The notes under the pieces were generated by a model, which ran no database searches, was not told the origin of the DNA, and saw nothing but the letters and a program-made list of their open reading frames with translations. 64,000 nucleotides of DNA, taken from contig NZ_CP090063.1 in NCBI RefSeq assembly GCF_021391495.1, forward strand, positions 7,254,001-7,318,000. The letters run 5' to 3'. Both the position numbers and the translations under genes were made by a program. The stretch's first letter is position 1. Every line of letters begins with the position of its first letter. This DNA is from Amycolatopsis acidiphila (lineage in GTDB: Bacteria > Actinomycetota > Actinomycetes > Mycobacteriales > Pseudonocardiaceae). Positions 16,872 through 26,083 of this stretch are shown here, piece after piece.

Positions 16872-17834
16872 ATGACCGATACCCTGTCGCCACACCGCAC
16901 CGGCTTCACCTCCCTGCGCCGGGGCGGGCTCAACTGGGACGCGTTCCCGTTGCGGCTGTTCGTCAAGGGCAACAAGAAGTTCTGGAACCCGGCCGACATC
17001 GACTTCAGCAAGGACCGGGCGGACTGGGAGACCCTGACCGACGAGGAGCGCCGCTCGGCGACGTACCTGTGCGCGCAGTTCATCGCCGGCGAGGAGGCGG
17101 TGACCGAGGACATCCAGCCGTTCATGAAGGCGATGGCCACCGAGGGCCGGTTCGGCGACGAGATGTACCTGACCCAGTTCTGCTTCGAGGAGGCCAAGCA
17201 CACCGAGGTCTTCCGCCGGTGGATGGACGCGGTCGGGCTCACCGAGGACCTCACGTCGTTCGTGTCGGAGAACCCGCACTACCGCAAGCTGTTCTACGAG
17301 GAGCTGCCGGAGTCGCTGGGCATCCTGGCCAATGATCCCAGCCCGCTCAACCAGGTCCGGGCGAGCGTCACCTACAACCACGTGATCGAGGGCAGCCTCG
17401 CGCTCACCGGGTACTACGCGTGGCAGAAGGTGTGCACCCAGCGCGGGATCCTGCCCGGCATGCAGCAGCTGGTGAAGCACATCGGCGACGACGAGCGCAG
17501 GCACATGGCGTGGGGCACCTTCACCTGCCGCCGGCACATCGCCGCCGACGACTCCCTGTGGGACGCCGTCCAGCAGCGCATGGGCGAGCTGCTGCCGCAC
17601 GCGCTGGGCATGATCCAGTGGGTGCAGGACCAGTTCGAAGAGCCGCGCCCGTTCGACAACGACCCGCAGGAGTTCATCACCTACGCGGCCGACCGGGCAC
17701 AGCGGCGGCTGGGCGCCATCGAGTCCGCACGCGGGGTGCCGGTCGCGCAGATCGACCTCGACTACTCACCCGAGCAGCTCGAGGAGACCTTCGGCGAGGA
17801 GGACGCGAAGGCGTTCGCCGAGATCGTCGCCTGA
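16872..17834 (+). CDS. R2-like ligand-binding oxidase (Mn/Fe R2lox)
   Basis: This 320-residue ferritin-like protein matches the R2lox group (M. tuberculosis Rv0233), not true ribonucleotide reductase beta subunits. All six metal ligands align: Glu74, Glu107, His110, Glu173, Glu208 and His211, in [21 protein letters not shown] and GDDERRH. The Val77 and Tyr168 pair that forms the Tyr-Val ether cross-link in characterised R2lox is also present. Such proteins assemble a Mn/Fe centre and hold a fatty-acid-like ligand; the substrate is not known. No nrdE-type large subunit is nearby, which supports R2lox. It is co-transcribed with tetR. Confidence 0.93.
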   Translation: MTDTLSPHRTGFTSLRRGGLNWDAFPLRLFVKGNKKFWNPADIDFSKDRADWETLTDEERRSATYLCAQFIAGEEAVTEDIQPFMKAMATEGRFGDEMYLTQFCFEEAKHTEVFRRWMDAVGLTEDLTSFVSENPHYRKLFYEELPESLGILANDPSPLNQVRASVTYNHVIEGSLALTGYYAWQKVCTQRGILPGMQQLVKHIGDDERRHMAWGTFTCRRHIAADDSLWDAVQQRMGELLPHALGMIQWVQDQFEEPRPFDNDPQEFITYAADRAQRRLGAIESARGVPVAQIDLDYSPEQLEETFGEEDAKAFAEIVA

Positions 17835-17840
17835 ACCCGG

Positions 17841-17870
17841 GCGGCCGCCCGCAACGGCGCGGGCGGCCGC
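17841..17870. terminator. Bidirectional hairpin terminator
   Basis: GCGGCCGCCCGC at 17841-17852 pairs with GCGGGCGGCCGC at 17859-17870 (12 bp), between the convergent R2lox and VOC genes. Confidence 0.75.
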
Positions 17871-18284
17871 TCAGCCCTGTGACTGGCCGATGTCCACCAG
17901 CCACTGCACGCCGAACCGGTCGACGCACATGCCGAACTCGTCGCCCCACATCTGCTTCTCCAGCTGCGTGAGCACGGACCCGCCCTCGGACAGCCTGCTC
18001 CAGTAGCCGCGCAGCTCGTCCGCGTCGTCGCCGCTGAGGCTGATCGAAATGGTGGTGCCCGGCCGGTACTCCATGCTCGGCGGCAGGTCCGAGCCCATGA
18101 GGGTGAACCCGCCGGGGGTTTCGAGCCGGCTGTGCATGATCTTGTCGGCGAGGGCCTCGTCCGGCGCGCCGAACTCGCCGAAGGTGCTCATGTCCAGCCT
18201 GCCGCCGAACACGTCGCGGTAGAACTCCATCGCCTCCCGCGCGTCGCCCGCGAAGCTGAGGTAGGGGTTGAGCCGAGATGTCAT
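17871..18284 (-). CDS. VOC family protein (PhnB-like)
   Basis: This 137-residue protein is a glyoxalase/bleomycin-resistance-fold protein of the PhnB/3-demethylubiquinone subgroup. NPYLSFAGDAREAMEFYRDVFGG is the typical opening, and WGDEFGMCVDRFGVQWLVDI the typical end. It has no assigned reaction. The ATG at 18284 has AGGAGG upstream. The gene starts 22 bases after the acyl-CoA synthetase stop, so the two form an operon. The functional link is unclear. Confidence 0.85.
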   Translation of the reverse strand: MTSRLNPYLSFAGDAREAMEFYRDVFGGRLDMSTFGEFGAPDEALADKIMHSRLETPGGFTLMGSDLPPSMEYRPGTTISISLSGDDADELRGYWSRLSEGGSVLTQLEKQMWGDEFGMCVDRFGVQWLVDIGQSQG

Positions 18285-18306
18285 CGGAACCTCCTGGGTC
18301 GTCCTC

Positions 18307-19962
18307 TCACGCGTGCCGGGTGGCGGCAACCGACTCCAGGCCCAGCAGGCTCACGGCTTGCTGCCGCATCTCGACCTTGCGGATCTTGCCCGTGACGGTC
18401 ATCGGGAACTCGTCCACGATGTGCACGTAGCGCGGGATCTTGTAGTGGGCGAGCTTGCCGGTGCAGAACTCGCGCACGGACTCGGCCGTCAGCGGGGCGG
18501 CGCCCTCGCGCATCCGGACCCAGGCCATCAGCTCCTCGCCGTAGCGCTCGTCCGGCACGCCGATGACCTGGGCATCGAGGATGTCCGGGTGGGTGTAGAG
18601 GAACTCCTCGATCTCCCGCGGGTAGACGTTCTCGCCGCCGCGGATGACCATGTCCTTGATCCGGCCGGTGATGTTGAGGTAACCCTCGTCGTCCATGATC
18701 GCCAGGTCGCCGGTGTGCATCCAGCGCGCCTTGTCGATCGCCCCTGTGTCGTTGAAGCCGGTCTTGGCGGTCTCATCCCAGTACCCGAGCATCACCGAGT
18801 ACCCACGAGTGCACAGCTCGCCCGGCTCGCCGCGCGGCACGGTCAGCCCCGTCTCCGGGTCGACGACCTTGACCTCCAGGTGCGGCCCGACCCGGCCCAC
18901 GGTGGACACCCGGCGCTCGATCGAGTCGTCCGCGCGGGTCTGTGTGGACACCGGCGAGGTCTCGGTCATGCCGTAGCAGATCGACACCTCCGCCATGCCC
19001 ATCCGCTCGATGACCTGCTTCATCACCTCGACCGGGCAGGGCGAGCCTGCCATGATCCCGGTGCGCAGGCTGGACAGGTCGTAGGACTCGAAGTCGTGCT
19101 CGGCCAGTTCGGCGATGAACATCGTCGGCACCCCGTACAGCGAGGTGCACCGCTCGGCCTGCACCGCTTCGAGGGTGGCCGTCGGGTCGAACGCGGGCGC
19201 GGGGATGACCATGCACGCGCCGTGGCTGGTCGCCGCGAGGTTGCCCATCACCATGCCGAAGCAGTGGTAGAAGGGCACCGGGATGCAGATCCGGTCCGCC
19301 TCGGTGTAGTTGCACAGTTCGCCGACGAAGAAGCCGTTGTTGAGGATGTTGTGGTGCGAGAGGGTCGCGCCCTTGGGGAAACCGGTCGTGCCCGAGGTGT
19401 ACTGGATGTTGATCGGGTCGTCGGCCGAGAGCCGGATCTCACCCAGCACCGCTCGGTCGCCGCGCTTTCCGTTCTCCAGCAAGGAGTTCCACAGCTCGCC
19501 ACCGATGAGCGCGACGTGCTGCAGCCGCCCGCAACGGGGGCGGACCTCCTCGATCATGCCCGCGTAGTCTGAGGTCTTGAACTTCTCGGCCGCCACCAGC
19601 AGCCGGATCCCGGCCTGGTTCAGCACGAACTCCAGCTCGTGGGAGCGGTAGGCCGGGTTGATGTTGACCAGGATCGCGCCGATCTTCGCGGTCGCGTACT
19701 GGGTGAACGTCCACTCGGCACAGTTGGGCGCCCAGATGCCGACCCGGTCTCCCTTGCCGATGCCCAGTTCGAGCAGTCCCAGTGCGAGCGCGTCGACGTC
19801 GGCGGCCAGCTCGGCGTACGTCCAGCGGCGGCCGACGGCGCTGTCGACGAGTGCGTCCCGGTCACCGAATGCCTGCACGGTCCGGTCGAAATTGTCGCCG
19901 ATCGTGTCGCCCAGCATGGGGACGTCGGAGGTTCCCGAGGAGTAGCTCGGCACAGCAGGCAT
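18307..19962 (-). CDS. Fatty-acid-CoA ligase (AMP-binding, FadD-like)
   Basis: This 551-residue enzyme of the acyl-adenylate family activates a carboxylic acid with ATP, then loads CoA. The P-loop is [18 protein letters not shown], the A5 region is [24 protein letters not shown] holds the ribose-binding Asp, and the hinge is [18 protein letters not shown]. The catalytic lysine is in [13 protein letters not shown]. Length is that of medium- or long-chain acyl-CoA synthetases. AGGAG lies before the ATG. Chain length preference cannot be read from the sequence. The VOC gene is downstream in the same operon. Confidence 0.93.
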   Translation of the reverse strand: MPAVPSYSSGTSDVPMLGDTIGDNFDRTVQAFGDRDALVDSAVGRRWTYAELAADVDALALGLLELGIGKGDRVGIWAPNCAEWTFTQYATAKIGAILVNINPAYRSHELEFVLNQAGIRLLVAAEKFKTSDYAGMIEEVRPRCGRLQHVALIGGELWNSLLENGKRGDRAVLGEIRLSADDPINIQYTSGTTGFPKGATLSHHNILNNGFFVGELCNYTEADRICIPVPFYHCFGMVMGNLAATSHGACMVIPAPAFDPTATLEAVQAERCTSLYGVPTMFIAELAEHDFESYDLSSLRTGIMAGSPCPVEVMKQVIERMGMAEVSICYGMTETSPVSTQTRADDSIERRVSTVGRVGPHLEVKVVDPETGLTVPRGEPGELCTRGYSVMLGYWDETAKTGFNDTGAIDKARWMHTGDLAIMDDEGYLNITGRIKDMVIRGGENVYPREIEEFLYTHPDILDAQVIGVPDERYGEELMAWVRMREGAAPLTAESVREFCTGKLAHYKIPRYVHIVDEFPMTVTGKIRKVEMRQQAVSLLGLESVAATRHA

Positions 19963-20006
19963 GGTGACTCCTGGCGAAAGGTCAACACTGACTTCGTGCC
20001 CGAGTC

Positions 20007-20012
20007 TAGGGT
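20007..20012 (+). promoter_or_regulatory. -10 hexamer TAGGGT, probably leaderless transcript
   Basis: TAGGGT ends 6 bases before ATG 20019. Confidence 0.5.
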
Positions 20013-20018
20013 GGAGGC

Positions 20019-20780
20019 ATGCGCCTGTACATCGTCGACGCGTTCGCCGACACCGCTTTCGCCGGTAACCCGGCGGGCGTCGTCCTGCTGGACGAGCCGG
20101 CCGATCCGGCCTGGATGCAGTCGGTCGCGGCCGAGTTGAAGCACGCCGAGACCGCGTTCGTCGAAGTGGGCGGTGCGGGTGCGAAGTCGTTGCGCTGGTT
20201 CACCCCGACGGTCGAGGTCGACCTGTGCGGCCACGCGACGCTGGCGACCGGGCACGTGCTGGGCGGCTCGCAGGTGTTCACGACACGCAGCGGCGAGCTG
20301 CGCACGAGGGCCGAGGACGGCTGGGTGCGCATGGACTTCCCCGCCGACCCGCCCCACGCGGCGGCCGACGAGGTCGCGCCCGCGCTGCCGGGCGTGACGG
20401 TGCGGGAGGTGCTGCGAGGGAAGTGGGACATCCTGGTCCGCGCCGCGGACGCCGCCGAGGTGCGTGGCCTTTCCCCAGATCTGGATGGCCTCGCGGGTTT
20501 GGACGCACGCTGCGTCGTCGTGACCGCGCCCGGGGACAAGCCGGGGATCGACTTCGTCAGCCGCGTGTTCGGCCCGGCTGTCGGCGTGCCCGAGGACCCG
20601 GTGACGGGCTCGGCGCACTGCACGCTCTCGCCGTACTGGTCCGCGGAGCTGGGGCGGGACGAGCTGGTCGGCGAGCAGGCGTCGCCGCGGGGCGGGATCG
20701 TCCGGGTCGCGCTGCACGGTGAGCGGGTCGTGCTGGCGGGACAGGCGGTCACCACGGTGCGAGGGGAGTTGCTGGTCTGA
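20019..20780 (+). CDS. PhzF family isomerase/epimerase-like protein
   Basis: This 253-residue protein has the two-domain diaminopimelate-epimerase fold of the PhzF family. The opening [20 protein letters not shown] and the catalytic Glu44 in KHAETAFVE are present. The second-domain motif DPVTGSAHC is the family signature. PhzF itself isomerises a phenazine precursor, but no other phenazine gene is near, so a housekeeping isomerase role is more likely. Its TGA overlaps the ATG of the YccF gene, so the two are translationally coupled. Confidence 0.9.
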   Translation: MRLYIVDAFADTAFAGNPAGVVLLDEPADPAWMQSVAAELKHAETAFVEVGGAGAKSLRWFTPTVEVDLCGHATLATGHVLGGSQVFTTRSGELRTRAEDGWVRMDFPADPPHAAADEVAPALPGVTVREVLRGKWDILVRAADAAEVRGLSPDLDGLAGLDARCVVVTAPGDKPGIDFVSRVFGPAVGVPEDPVTGSAHCTLSPYWSAELGRDELVGEQASPRGGIVRVALHGERVVLAGQAVTTVRGELLV

Positions 20781-21154
20781 TGCGCTTGCTGCTGAACGTC
20801 ATCTGGCTGGTGCTCGCCGGGTTCTGGATGGCGGTGGCGTACGTGGTGGCGGGGATCGTGTGCTGCGTGCTGATCGTGACGATCCCGTTCGGCATCGCGT
20901 CGTTCCGGATCGCGAACTACGCGCTGTGGCCGTTCGGCCGGAGGCTCGTCGACCGGCGGGACGCGGGGGTGGCGTCGCTGATCGGGAACGTCGTCTGGAT
21001 CGTGTTCGCCGGCTGGTGGCTCGCGATCGGCCACGTCGTCACCGGCGTGGTGCTGTGCCTGACGATCGTCGGCATCCCGCTGGGCCTGGCGAACTTCAAG
21101 CTGATCCCGGTCTCGCTGGTGCCACTGGGCCGCGAGATCGTCGCGGCGCCCTAG
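20780..21154 (+). CDS. YccF domain membrane protein
   Basis: This 124-residue protein contains two copies of the YccF domain. Each has a hydrophobic segment followed by a conserved turn: CVLIVTIPFGIASFRIANYALWPFGR in the first, and CLTIVGIPLGLANFKLIPVSLVPLGR in the second. Four membrane helices are expected. Function is unknown. The ATG overlaps the PhzF stop. The last 39 bases of the gene, including its TAG stop, are repeated exactly 202 bases downstream. Rv0870c is the mycobacterial counterpart I recall, in a similar place near the moa genes and cspB. Confidence 0.88.
   Translation: MRLLLNVIWLVLAGFWMAVAYVVAGIVCCVLIVTIPFGIASFRIANYALWPFGRRLVDRRDAGVASLIGNVVWIVFAGWWLAIGHVVTGVVLCLTIVGIPLGLANFKLIPVSLVPLGREIVAAP
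21116..21154. repeat. 39-bp direct repeat, copy 1
   Basis: Identical base for base to 21357-21395. This copy is the coding end of the YccF gene, including the stop codon within CTAG. Confidence 0.95.
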
Positions 21155-21189
21155 GCATAGTGCCCGGGGAGGTTGAGCGGGTGGGGCCG

Positions 21190-21356
21190 TTCCTGCCCCG
21201 ACCCGCGAGTGTCCAACGGCCGCAACACCGCGTCAAGGCGGGAAAACGTGCCTTGACCCGGCGCGTCGACCGCTGGGGAGGCCGAGGATCGGCGTCAGGG
21301 AGCGGCCTGGCCGGATCGGCCTTATTGCCGTTGCCGGGCGGCGGTTTCGCGGGCGA
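21190..21356 (+). repeat. Dispersed intergenic repeat element, copy A
   Basis: About 160 bases resemble the reverse complement of 60005-60160. The centre is an inverted repeat, GTCAAGGC (21232-21239) and GCCTTGAC (21250-21257), with a 10-base loop. The shared core includes CACCGCGTCAAGGCGGGAAA and TGCCTTGACCCGGCG. No credible coding frame is present. It sits between the 39-bp direct repeats. Confidence 0.8.
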
Positions 21357-21395
21357 CTGGTGCCACTGGGCCGCGAGATCGTCGCGGCGCCCTAG
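21357..21395. repeat. 39-bp direct repeat, copy 2
   Basis: Identical to 21116-21154. Its last bases, CTAG, contain the stop codon of the minus-strand phosphoesterase gene, so this copy marks the original gene junction. Confidence 0.95.
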
Positions 21396-22192
21396 TCCTC
21401 CGGCTCCCAGGGCAGCTCGACCACCAGGCAGGGCCCGCCGACGAAGAGGCCGCCGTCGATGCCGAGGACCTTGCCGCCCGCGTACAGGAACGGCGCCTCG
21501 ATCTGCGTCGGGTGGATGCCGAGCTGGTCGGCGATCACGCTGTGCCCGTGCACGATCCGCTCCCCGCCGAGCTGCGCCAGCAGCTGCTCCGCCACCTCGG
21601 CGCCGTTCGGCCCGCGGAAGGCGTAGCGCGTGGTCATCCGCCGCCAGACCTCCCACCACGCGGCCAGGTCGTTGCCGGCCAGGATCTCCTGCGCGGTCTC
21701 GTTGATCTCGTCCTCGGTGTCGCCCCAGTCGAGGTACTCGAGCGTGTCCGAGTGCATCAGCAGATGATCACCCGCATGTGCGACGAGCGGCCGGGTCGAC
21801 AACCACTCGATGTGATCGTCGGTCAGCCCGTCCTGGTCCGCCGACTGGCCGCCGTTGATCTCCCAGCTGCGGGCGAAGCTACGCGGCCCGAAGTCCGACG
21901 GCACCTCGGTGTCGCCGAAGTGGTACATCCCCAGCAGCAGGATCTCGTGGTTGCCCAGCAGCGCCTGCACGGAACCGCCGGCCTCGGCCGCCTGCTCCTG
22001 CAACCCCATCACCAGGTCGATGACGCCGATCCCGTCCGGGCCCCGGTCGACGAAGTCACCGAGGAACCACAGGTGGGCGTCGGCACCGCACCAGGCATCG
22101 TTCTCGTCGACCAGCTTGCTCTCACGCAGGGCGTCGGCGAGCTCGTCCCGATGCCCGTGCACGTCTCCTACGACATACGTCAGGACATCCAC
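21392..22192 (-). CDS. PPP-type metallophosphoesterase
   Basis: This 266-residue protein carries the phosphoprotein phosphatase metal-site motifs in order: GDVHGHRDEL, FLGDFVDRGPDG and LLGNHEILLLG, then HAGDHLLMHSD and VHGHS. These bind two metals and hydrolyse phosphate esters, as in bacterial Ser/Thr phosphatases or Ap4A hydrolase. The substrate is unknown. The GTG start follows TATCGT by 6 bases. The stop codon lies in the second copy of the 39-bp direct repeat. Confidence 0.88.
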   Translation of the reverse strand: MDVLTYVVGDVHGHRDELADALRESKLVDENDAWCGADAHLWFLGDFVDRGPDGIGVIDLVMGLQEQAAEAGGSVQALLGNHEILLLGMYHFGDTEVPSDFGPRSFARSWEINGGQSADQDGLTDDHIEWLSTRPLVAHAGDHLLMHSDTLEYLDWGDTEDEINETAQEILAGNDLAAWWEVWRRMTTRYAFRGPNGAEVAEQLLAQLGGERIVHGHSVIADQLGIHPTQIEAPFLYAGGKVLGIDGGLFVGGPCLVVELPWEPED

Positions 22193-22198
22193 CCTTCG

Positions 22199-22204
22199 AC
22201 GATA
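22199..22204 (-). promoter_or_regulatory. -10 hexamer TATCGT, probably leaderless transcript
   Basis: Read on the minus strand, TATCGT ends 6 bases before GTG 22192. Confidence 0.45.
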
Positions 22205-22224
22205 AGCCCTGTTCAGTACTTCGC

Positions 22225-23019
22225 TCAGACCAGCCCGCCACTGAACGGGTCCTGGGTGCGCCCGACCAGGTCGGCGATGGAGTCGATCACCATCGTCGGC
22301 CGGTACGGGTAGCGCTCGGCGGTCTCCTTGGTCGAGATGCCGGTGAGCACCAGGATCGTCTGCAGCCCCGCCTCGATCCCGGAGTGCACGTCGGTGTCCA
22401 TCCGGTCCCCGATCATCAGCGTGCTCTCCGAATGCGCGCCGAGCGACCGCAGCGCCGAACGCATCATCAGCGGGTTCGGCTTGCCGACGTAGTACGGCGA
22501 ACGGCCGGTGGCCCTCTCGATCAGTGCCGCGATCGAGCCGGTCGCCGGCAGGATGCCTTCGAGGCTCGGGCCGGTGGCGTCCGGGTTGGTCGCGATGAAC
22601 TTGGCCCCGGCCTCGATCAGGCGGATGGCCTTCGTGATCGCGGTGAAGCTGTACGTCCGCGTCTCGCCCAGGACGACGTAATCGGGCTCGCTGTCGGTGA
22701 GCACGTAGCCCGCTTCGTGCAGCGCGGTGGTCAGGCCCGCTTCGCCGATGACGAACGCGGAGCCGTTCGGACGCTGGCTGTCGAGGAACTTGGCCGTGGC
22801 CAGTGCGGAGGTCCAGATCCGCTCCTCCGGCACGTCCAGCCCCGTCCGCAGCAGCCGCGCGTGCAGGTCACGCGGGGTGTAGATCGAGTTGTTGGTCAGC
22901 ACCAGGAAGGGCGTGTCGTGGGCGCGCAGCTCGGCGAGGAACTCGTCGGCGCCGGGGACAAGGTGCTCCTCGTGCACCAGGACCCCGTCCATGTCGGTCA
23001 GGTACGTCCACTGGGTCAT
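22225..23019 (-). CDS. HAD-IIA sugar phosphatase (NagD-like)
   Basis: This 264-residue protein is a class IIA HAD hydrolase. Motif I is [18 protein letters not shown], motif II is FLVLTNNS, the lysine motif is [10 protein letters not shown], and motif III is [10 protein letters not shown]. The cap lies between motifs II and III, as in NagD and 4-nitrophenylphosphatase. It probably dephosphorylates small sugar or nucleotide phosphates. The ATG overlaps the modC stop by 4 bases (ATGA), so it is translated with the molybdate transporter operon. That is an unusual partner and may be accidental. Confidence 0.88.
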   Translation of the reverse strand: MTQWTYLTDMDGVLVHEEHLVPGADEFLAELRAHDTPFLVLTNNSIYTPRDLHARLLRTGLDVPEERIWTSALATAKFLDSQRPNGSAFVIGEAGLTTALHEAGYVLTDSEPDYVVLGETRTYSFTAITKAIRLIEAGAKFIATNPDATGPSLEGILPATGSIAALIERATGRSPYYVGKPNPLMMRSALRSLGAHSESTLMIGDRMDTDVHSGIEAGLQTILVLTGISTKETAERYPYRPTMVIDSIADLVGRTQDPFSGGLV

Positions 23020-24074
23020 ACGGTGAGACTAGCGGGGTACACCGTCACCGTTGTCGCCTTGATGTCCAGGCGGACGGGGGTGCCCGGCTCGAGCCGCAGG
23101 TCGGCGACCGCGGCCGGGGTGAGGTCCGCGGCCAGCCCCACGTCCGTGCGGAGCCGGATCACCGGACCGTGTGGTTCGAGCGCGGTCACCGAGGCCGCCA
23201 TGGTGTTGCGCGGGCTGCCGGGACGGCCGTCCTCCACCGGGTACACCGCCACCGCGCTCGGCGCGAACACCGCCACCGCCGGTTCGCCCAGAGCCGCGTC
23301 CTCGGCCAGCATGCCCGCGATCAGCCGTCCCTCGTCCGTGCGCAACCCGTCGTCCACGGCCGTGCCCGCGACGAGGTTCAGCCCGGCGATCCGCGCGGTG
23401 AACGCCGTCCGCGGCGCGGCGAGCACCTCGCGCGTCGGGCCGCGCTCGAGGGCCCGGCCTTCGGTCAGGACCAGCACGTGGTCGGCGAGGGCCAGTGCGT
23501 CGAGCGGGTCGTGCGTGACCAGCACCGTCGCGCGGGTGGCGTTGGCGCTGAGCACCCTGCGGAGCAGCCCGCGGATCGCGGGCGCGGCGTCGACGTCCAG
23601 CGCGGCGAGCGGCTCGTCGAGCAGCAGCAGGTCCGGCTCGCCGGCGAGCGCCCGCGCCACCGCGACCCGCTGCGCCTGCCCGCCGGACAGCTGCGCGGGC
23701 TTGCGGCGCTCGAACTCGGCCGCGTCCACCTCGGCCAGCCACCGTCGGGCGATCTGACGTGCCTCAGCGCGCCCGGCGCCCTTCGACCGCGGCGAGAACG
23801 CGACGTTGTCCAGAACGGACAGATGGGGGAACAACAGCGGATCCTGGGACAACAACCCCACCGAACGGTCGTGCGGTGGCAGCTGGTGCAGGTCGCGGTC
23901 GCCGAGGAGGATCTTCGCCCGGCGCGGGCGCAGCAGGCCCGAGAGGCTGCCGAGCAGGCTCGACTTGCCGGACCCGTTCGGCCCGAGGATCGCCAGCACC
24001 GTGCCCGCCGGCACCTCGAAGTCCACCGCGAGGTCGAAGGTGCCACGACTCAGCTCGATCTCCGCGCGCAGCAT
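23016..24074 (-). CDS. modC: Molybdate ABC transporter ATP-binding protein
   Basis: This 352-residue protein powers molybdate import. Walker A is GPNGSGKSS, the signature is [15 protein letters not shown], Walker B is [12 protein letters not shown] and the H-loop is VTHDPLDAL. The last 100 residues hold a TOBE/Mop domain typical of ModC, seen at [20 protein letters not shown]. The ATG overlaps the modB stop as TGATG, so translation is coupled. Context with a ModA-type binding protein and an HTH-TOBE regulator makes molybdate the likely substrate, although tungstate cannot be excluded. Confidence 0.92.
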   Translation of the reverse strand: MLRAEIELSRGTFDLAVDFEVPAGTVLAILGPNGSGKSSLLGSLSGLLRPRRAKILLGDRDLHQLPPHDRSVGLLSQDPLLFPHLSVLDNVAFSPRSKGAGRAEARQIARRWLAEVDAAEFERRKPAQLSGGQAQRVAVARALAGEPDLLLLDEPLAALDVDAAPAIRGLLRRVLSANATRATVLVTHDPLDALALADHVLVLTEGRALERGPTREVLAAPRTAFTARIAGLNLVAGTAVDDGLRTDEGRLIAGMLAEDAALGEPAVAVFAPSAVAVYPVEDGRPGSPRNTMAASVTALEPHGPVIRLRTDVGLAADLTPAAVADLRLEPGTPVRLDIKATTVTVYPASLTV

Positions 24075-24886
24075 CACGCCCGCCCTTCCAGGGCACGCGG
24101 GCGCGCGACGACGATCACCACGAGCGCCACCACGACCAGCAGCAGCGCCACCGCGACCGCACTGTCTATATCGGACTCCGCCTGGGTGTAGACCTCGAGC
24201 GGCAGCGTCCTGGTCACGCCCTCGAGACTGCCGGCGAACGTGATCGTCGCCCCGAACTCGCCCAGCGAGCGGGCGAAGCTCAGCACCGCGCCCGACCCGA
24301 GCGCGGGCAGCAGCAGCGGCACCGTCACGCGCCGGAACACCGTCCACGGCTTCGCGCCGAGCGTCGCGGCCACCTGTTCATAGGAGTCGCCCGCGTTCCG
24401 GAGCGCGCCTTCGAGGCTGACCACGAGGAAGGGCATGGCCACGAAGATCTGCGCGATCACCACGGCGCTCGTGGTGAACGGCACCGTCACGCCGAGCGTC
24501 ACGTCGAGCAGGTAGCCGAGGAAGCCCTTCCGCCCGAGCAGGTACAGCAGTGCCAGCCCGCCGACCACCGGCGGCAGCACCAGCGGCAGCAGCACGATCG
24601 CGCGCAGGACCCGGAGCCCGGGCACCGTGGACCGCGCGAGCACGACGGCGAGCGGCACCCCGAGCAGCACGCAGCCCACGGTCGAGAGGGCGGCCGTCTC
24701 GACCGACAGCCGCAGCGCCGCGAGCGAGGACTCGGAGACGATCAGCGACGGCAGCCGCCCCAGGTCCGTGCGGACCAGCAGGCCGACCACCGGCAGGACG
24801 ACCAGCGCGAGCGCGAGTCCCGCGGGCACCCAGAGCACCCACGGGACCTTCGCGCGCGGAACAGGATTACAGGGCCGGCGTGCCAA
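24074..24886 (-). CDS. modB: Molybdate ABC transporter permease
   Basis: Up to 270 residues, with six hydrophobic helices. The EAA loop that docks with ModC reads SYEQVAATLGAKPWTVFRRV. The late FARSLGEFGATITFAGSL is diagnostic for ModB. The start is uncertain. TTG 24886 would overlap modA by 20 bases, while GTG 24838 begins 29 bases after the modA stop and gives a more normal N-terminus, LWVPAGLALALVV. I favour the GTG but list the longest form. Confidence 0.9.
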   Translation of the reverse strand: MARRPCNPVPRAKVPWVLWVPAGLALALVVLPVVGLLVRTDLGRLPSLIVSESSLAALRLSVETAALSTVGCVLLGVPLAVVLARSTVPGLRVLRAIVLLPLVLPPVVGGLALLYLLGRKGFLGYLLDVTLGVTVPFTTSAVVIAQIFVAMPFLVVSLEGALRNAGDSYEQVAATLGAKPWTVFRRVTVPLLLPALGSGAVLSFARSLGEFGATITFAGSLEGVTRTLPLEVYTQAESDIDSAVAVALLLVVVALVVIVVARPRALEGRA

Positions 24887-25649
24887 AGCCCACCTTGGTC
24901 AGCTCCTGCTTGCCCTGCGCGCCGAGCACGAACTGCTCGAACTGCTGCGCGAGATCGGCCTCCGGCGCGTCCTTGACCACTGCGATCGGGTAGTTGTTGA
25001 TCGCCTGCGCCGACTCCGGGAAGTCCACCTGGGCGACCTTGCCACCCGCGGTGTTCGCGTCGGTGACGTAGACCAGGCCGGCATCGGCGTCGCCGGACTC
25101 GACCTTCGTCAGCACCTGCTTGACGTCCTGCTCCTCACTGACCGGCTTGATCGTCACGCCGGTGTTCTTCTCGACCTTCTGCGTCGCCGAGCCGCACGGC
25201 ACCTGGGCGGCACAGACGACGACCTTCAGGCCCGAGCCGGTCAGGTCGGCGAAGGTCTTGAGCGCCTTCGGGTTGCCCGGGGCCACCGCGATCGTGAGCT
25301 TGTTGGTCGCGAACACGGTCGGTGCGCCCTGGATGACCCCGCCCTGCACGGCCTTGTCCATGTTCGCCTGGTCCGCGGACGCGAACACGTCGGCCTTCGC
25401 GCCATTGGTCAGCTGCTGCACGAGCGTCGACGAGCCGCCGAAGCTGTACTTCACGGTGACCCCGGGATGTGCCGCCTCGAACTCCGTCTTCAACGCGTTG
25501 AAGGACTCGGTCAGCGAAGCGGCGGCATACACCGTGAGCGTCTTCGCCTGGGGGGCACTGCTGCTGCCGCCGGTGCTGCCGGACGAGCCCGAACTGCACC
25601 CGGTGACCAGCAACGCGACGCCGGCCAACGTGGCCAATACCTTCTTCAA
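24867..25649 (-). CDS. modA: Molybdate-binding lipoprotein
   Basis: This 260-residue periplasmic-type binding protein begins with a lipoprotein signal ending VTGC (Cys18), then a Ser/Gly linker. The mature start LTVYAAASLTESFNAL is the ModA signature, with the oxyanion-binding serines. SFGGSSTLVQQLTNGAKADVFASAD and YVTDANTAGGKV follow. The start is TTG 25649, preceded by AGGAGGAGAGCG. Upstream sequence encodes no signal peptide. It overlaps the regulator gene stop by 4 bases. Confidence 0.93.
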   Translation of the reverse strand: MKKVLATLAGVALLVTGCSSGSSGSTGGSSSAPQAKTLTVYAAASLTESFNALKTEFEAAHPGVTVKYSFGGSSTLVQQLTNGAKADVFASADQANMDKAVQGGVIQGAPTVFATNKLTIAVAPGNPKALKTFADLTGSGLKVVVCAAQVPCGSATQKVEKNTGVTIKPVSEEQDVKQVLTKVESGDADAGLVYVTDANTAGGKVAQVDFPESAQAINNYPIAVVKDAPEADLAQQFEQFVLGAQGKQELTKVGFGTPAL

Positions 25650-26050
25650 CGCTCTCCTCCTGGAGTCTCGACGACGACCGTCGTCGCCTTCACCACCGCG
25701 ACCGCGAGCACCCCGGGCCGAAGGCCCAGCTCGCGCACCGCCTCGGTGCTCATCAGCGAGACGACCCGCTGCGGCCCGCACTGCAGCTCGACCTGTGCCA
25801 TCACCTTGTCCACGACGACCTCGGTGACGAGCCCGACGAACCGGTTGCGCGCCGAGCGCCCCACAGCGGAGGGGTCCTCGGGGCCGGTGGCCTGCTCGCG
25901 GGCGAACGCGGCGAGTTCGGCGCCGTCCACGACCTTGCGGCCCGCAGCGTCCACCTGGGACGTCAGCTGCCCGGCGCGTACCCAGCGACGCACCGTGTCG
26001 TCACTGACACCGAGCAGACCGGCTGCTTCAGAAAACCGAAATTGCGGCAT
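25646..26050 (-). CDS. HTH-TOBE molybdate-responsive regulator
   Basis: This 134-residue protein joins an excisionase/MerR-type helix-turn-helix (FSEAAGLLGVSDDTVRRWV) to a single TOBE/Mop domain (RNRFVGLVTEVVVDKVMAQVELQ). TOBE domains bind molybdate or tungstate, so the protein probably senses oxyanion and controls the mod operon of which it is the first gene. The ATG at 26050 follows TAATCT by 7 bases, so the operon mRNA should be leaderless. It is a compact alternative to ModE. Confidence 0.88.
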   Translation of the reverse strand: MPQFRFSEAAGLLGVSDDTVRRWVRAGQLTSQVDAAGRKVVDGAELAAFAREQATGPEDPSAVGRSARNRFVGLVTEVVVDKVMAQVELQCGPQRVVSLMSTEAVRELGLRPGVLAVAVVKATTVVVETPGGER

Positions 26051-26057
26051 GGCCGCG

Positions 26058-26063
26058 AGATTA
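26058..26063 (-). promoter_or_regulatory. -10 hexamer TAATCT of the mod operon
   Basis: Read on the minus strand, TAATCT ends 7 bases before ATG 26050. The gap to the upstream marR stop is only 33 bases, so any operator must overlap this promoter or the marR end. Confidence 0.55.
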
Positions 26064-26083
26064 TCTCCGCGGCTGCGGAAAAT

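Noticed and set aside
16872..17834. Ribonucleotide reductase small subunit
   Set aside because: The cross-link Val/Tyr pair, length and TetR neighbour fit R2lox, and no large subunit gene is near.
20019..20780. Phenazine biosynthesis gene
   Set aside because: PhzF-family proteins are common without phenazine pathways and no other phz gene is present.
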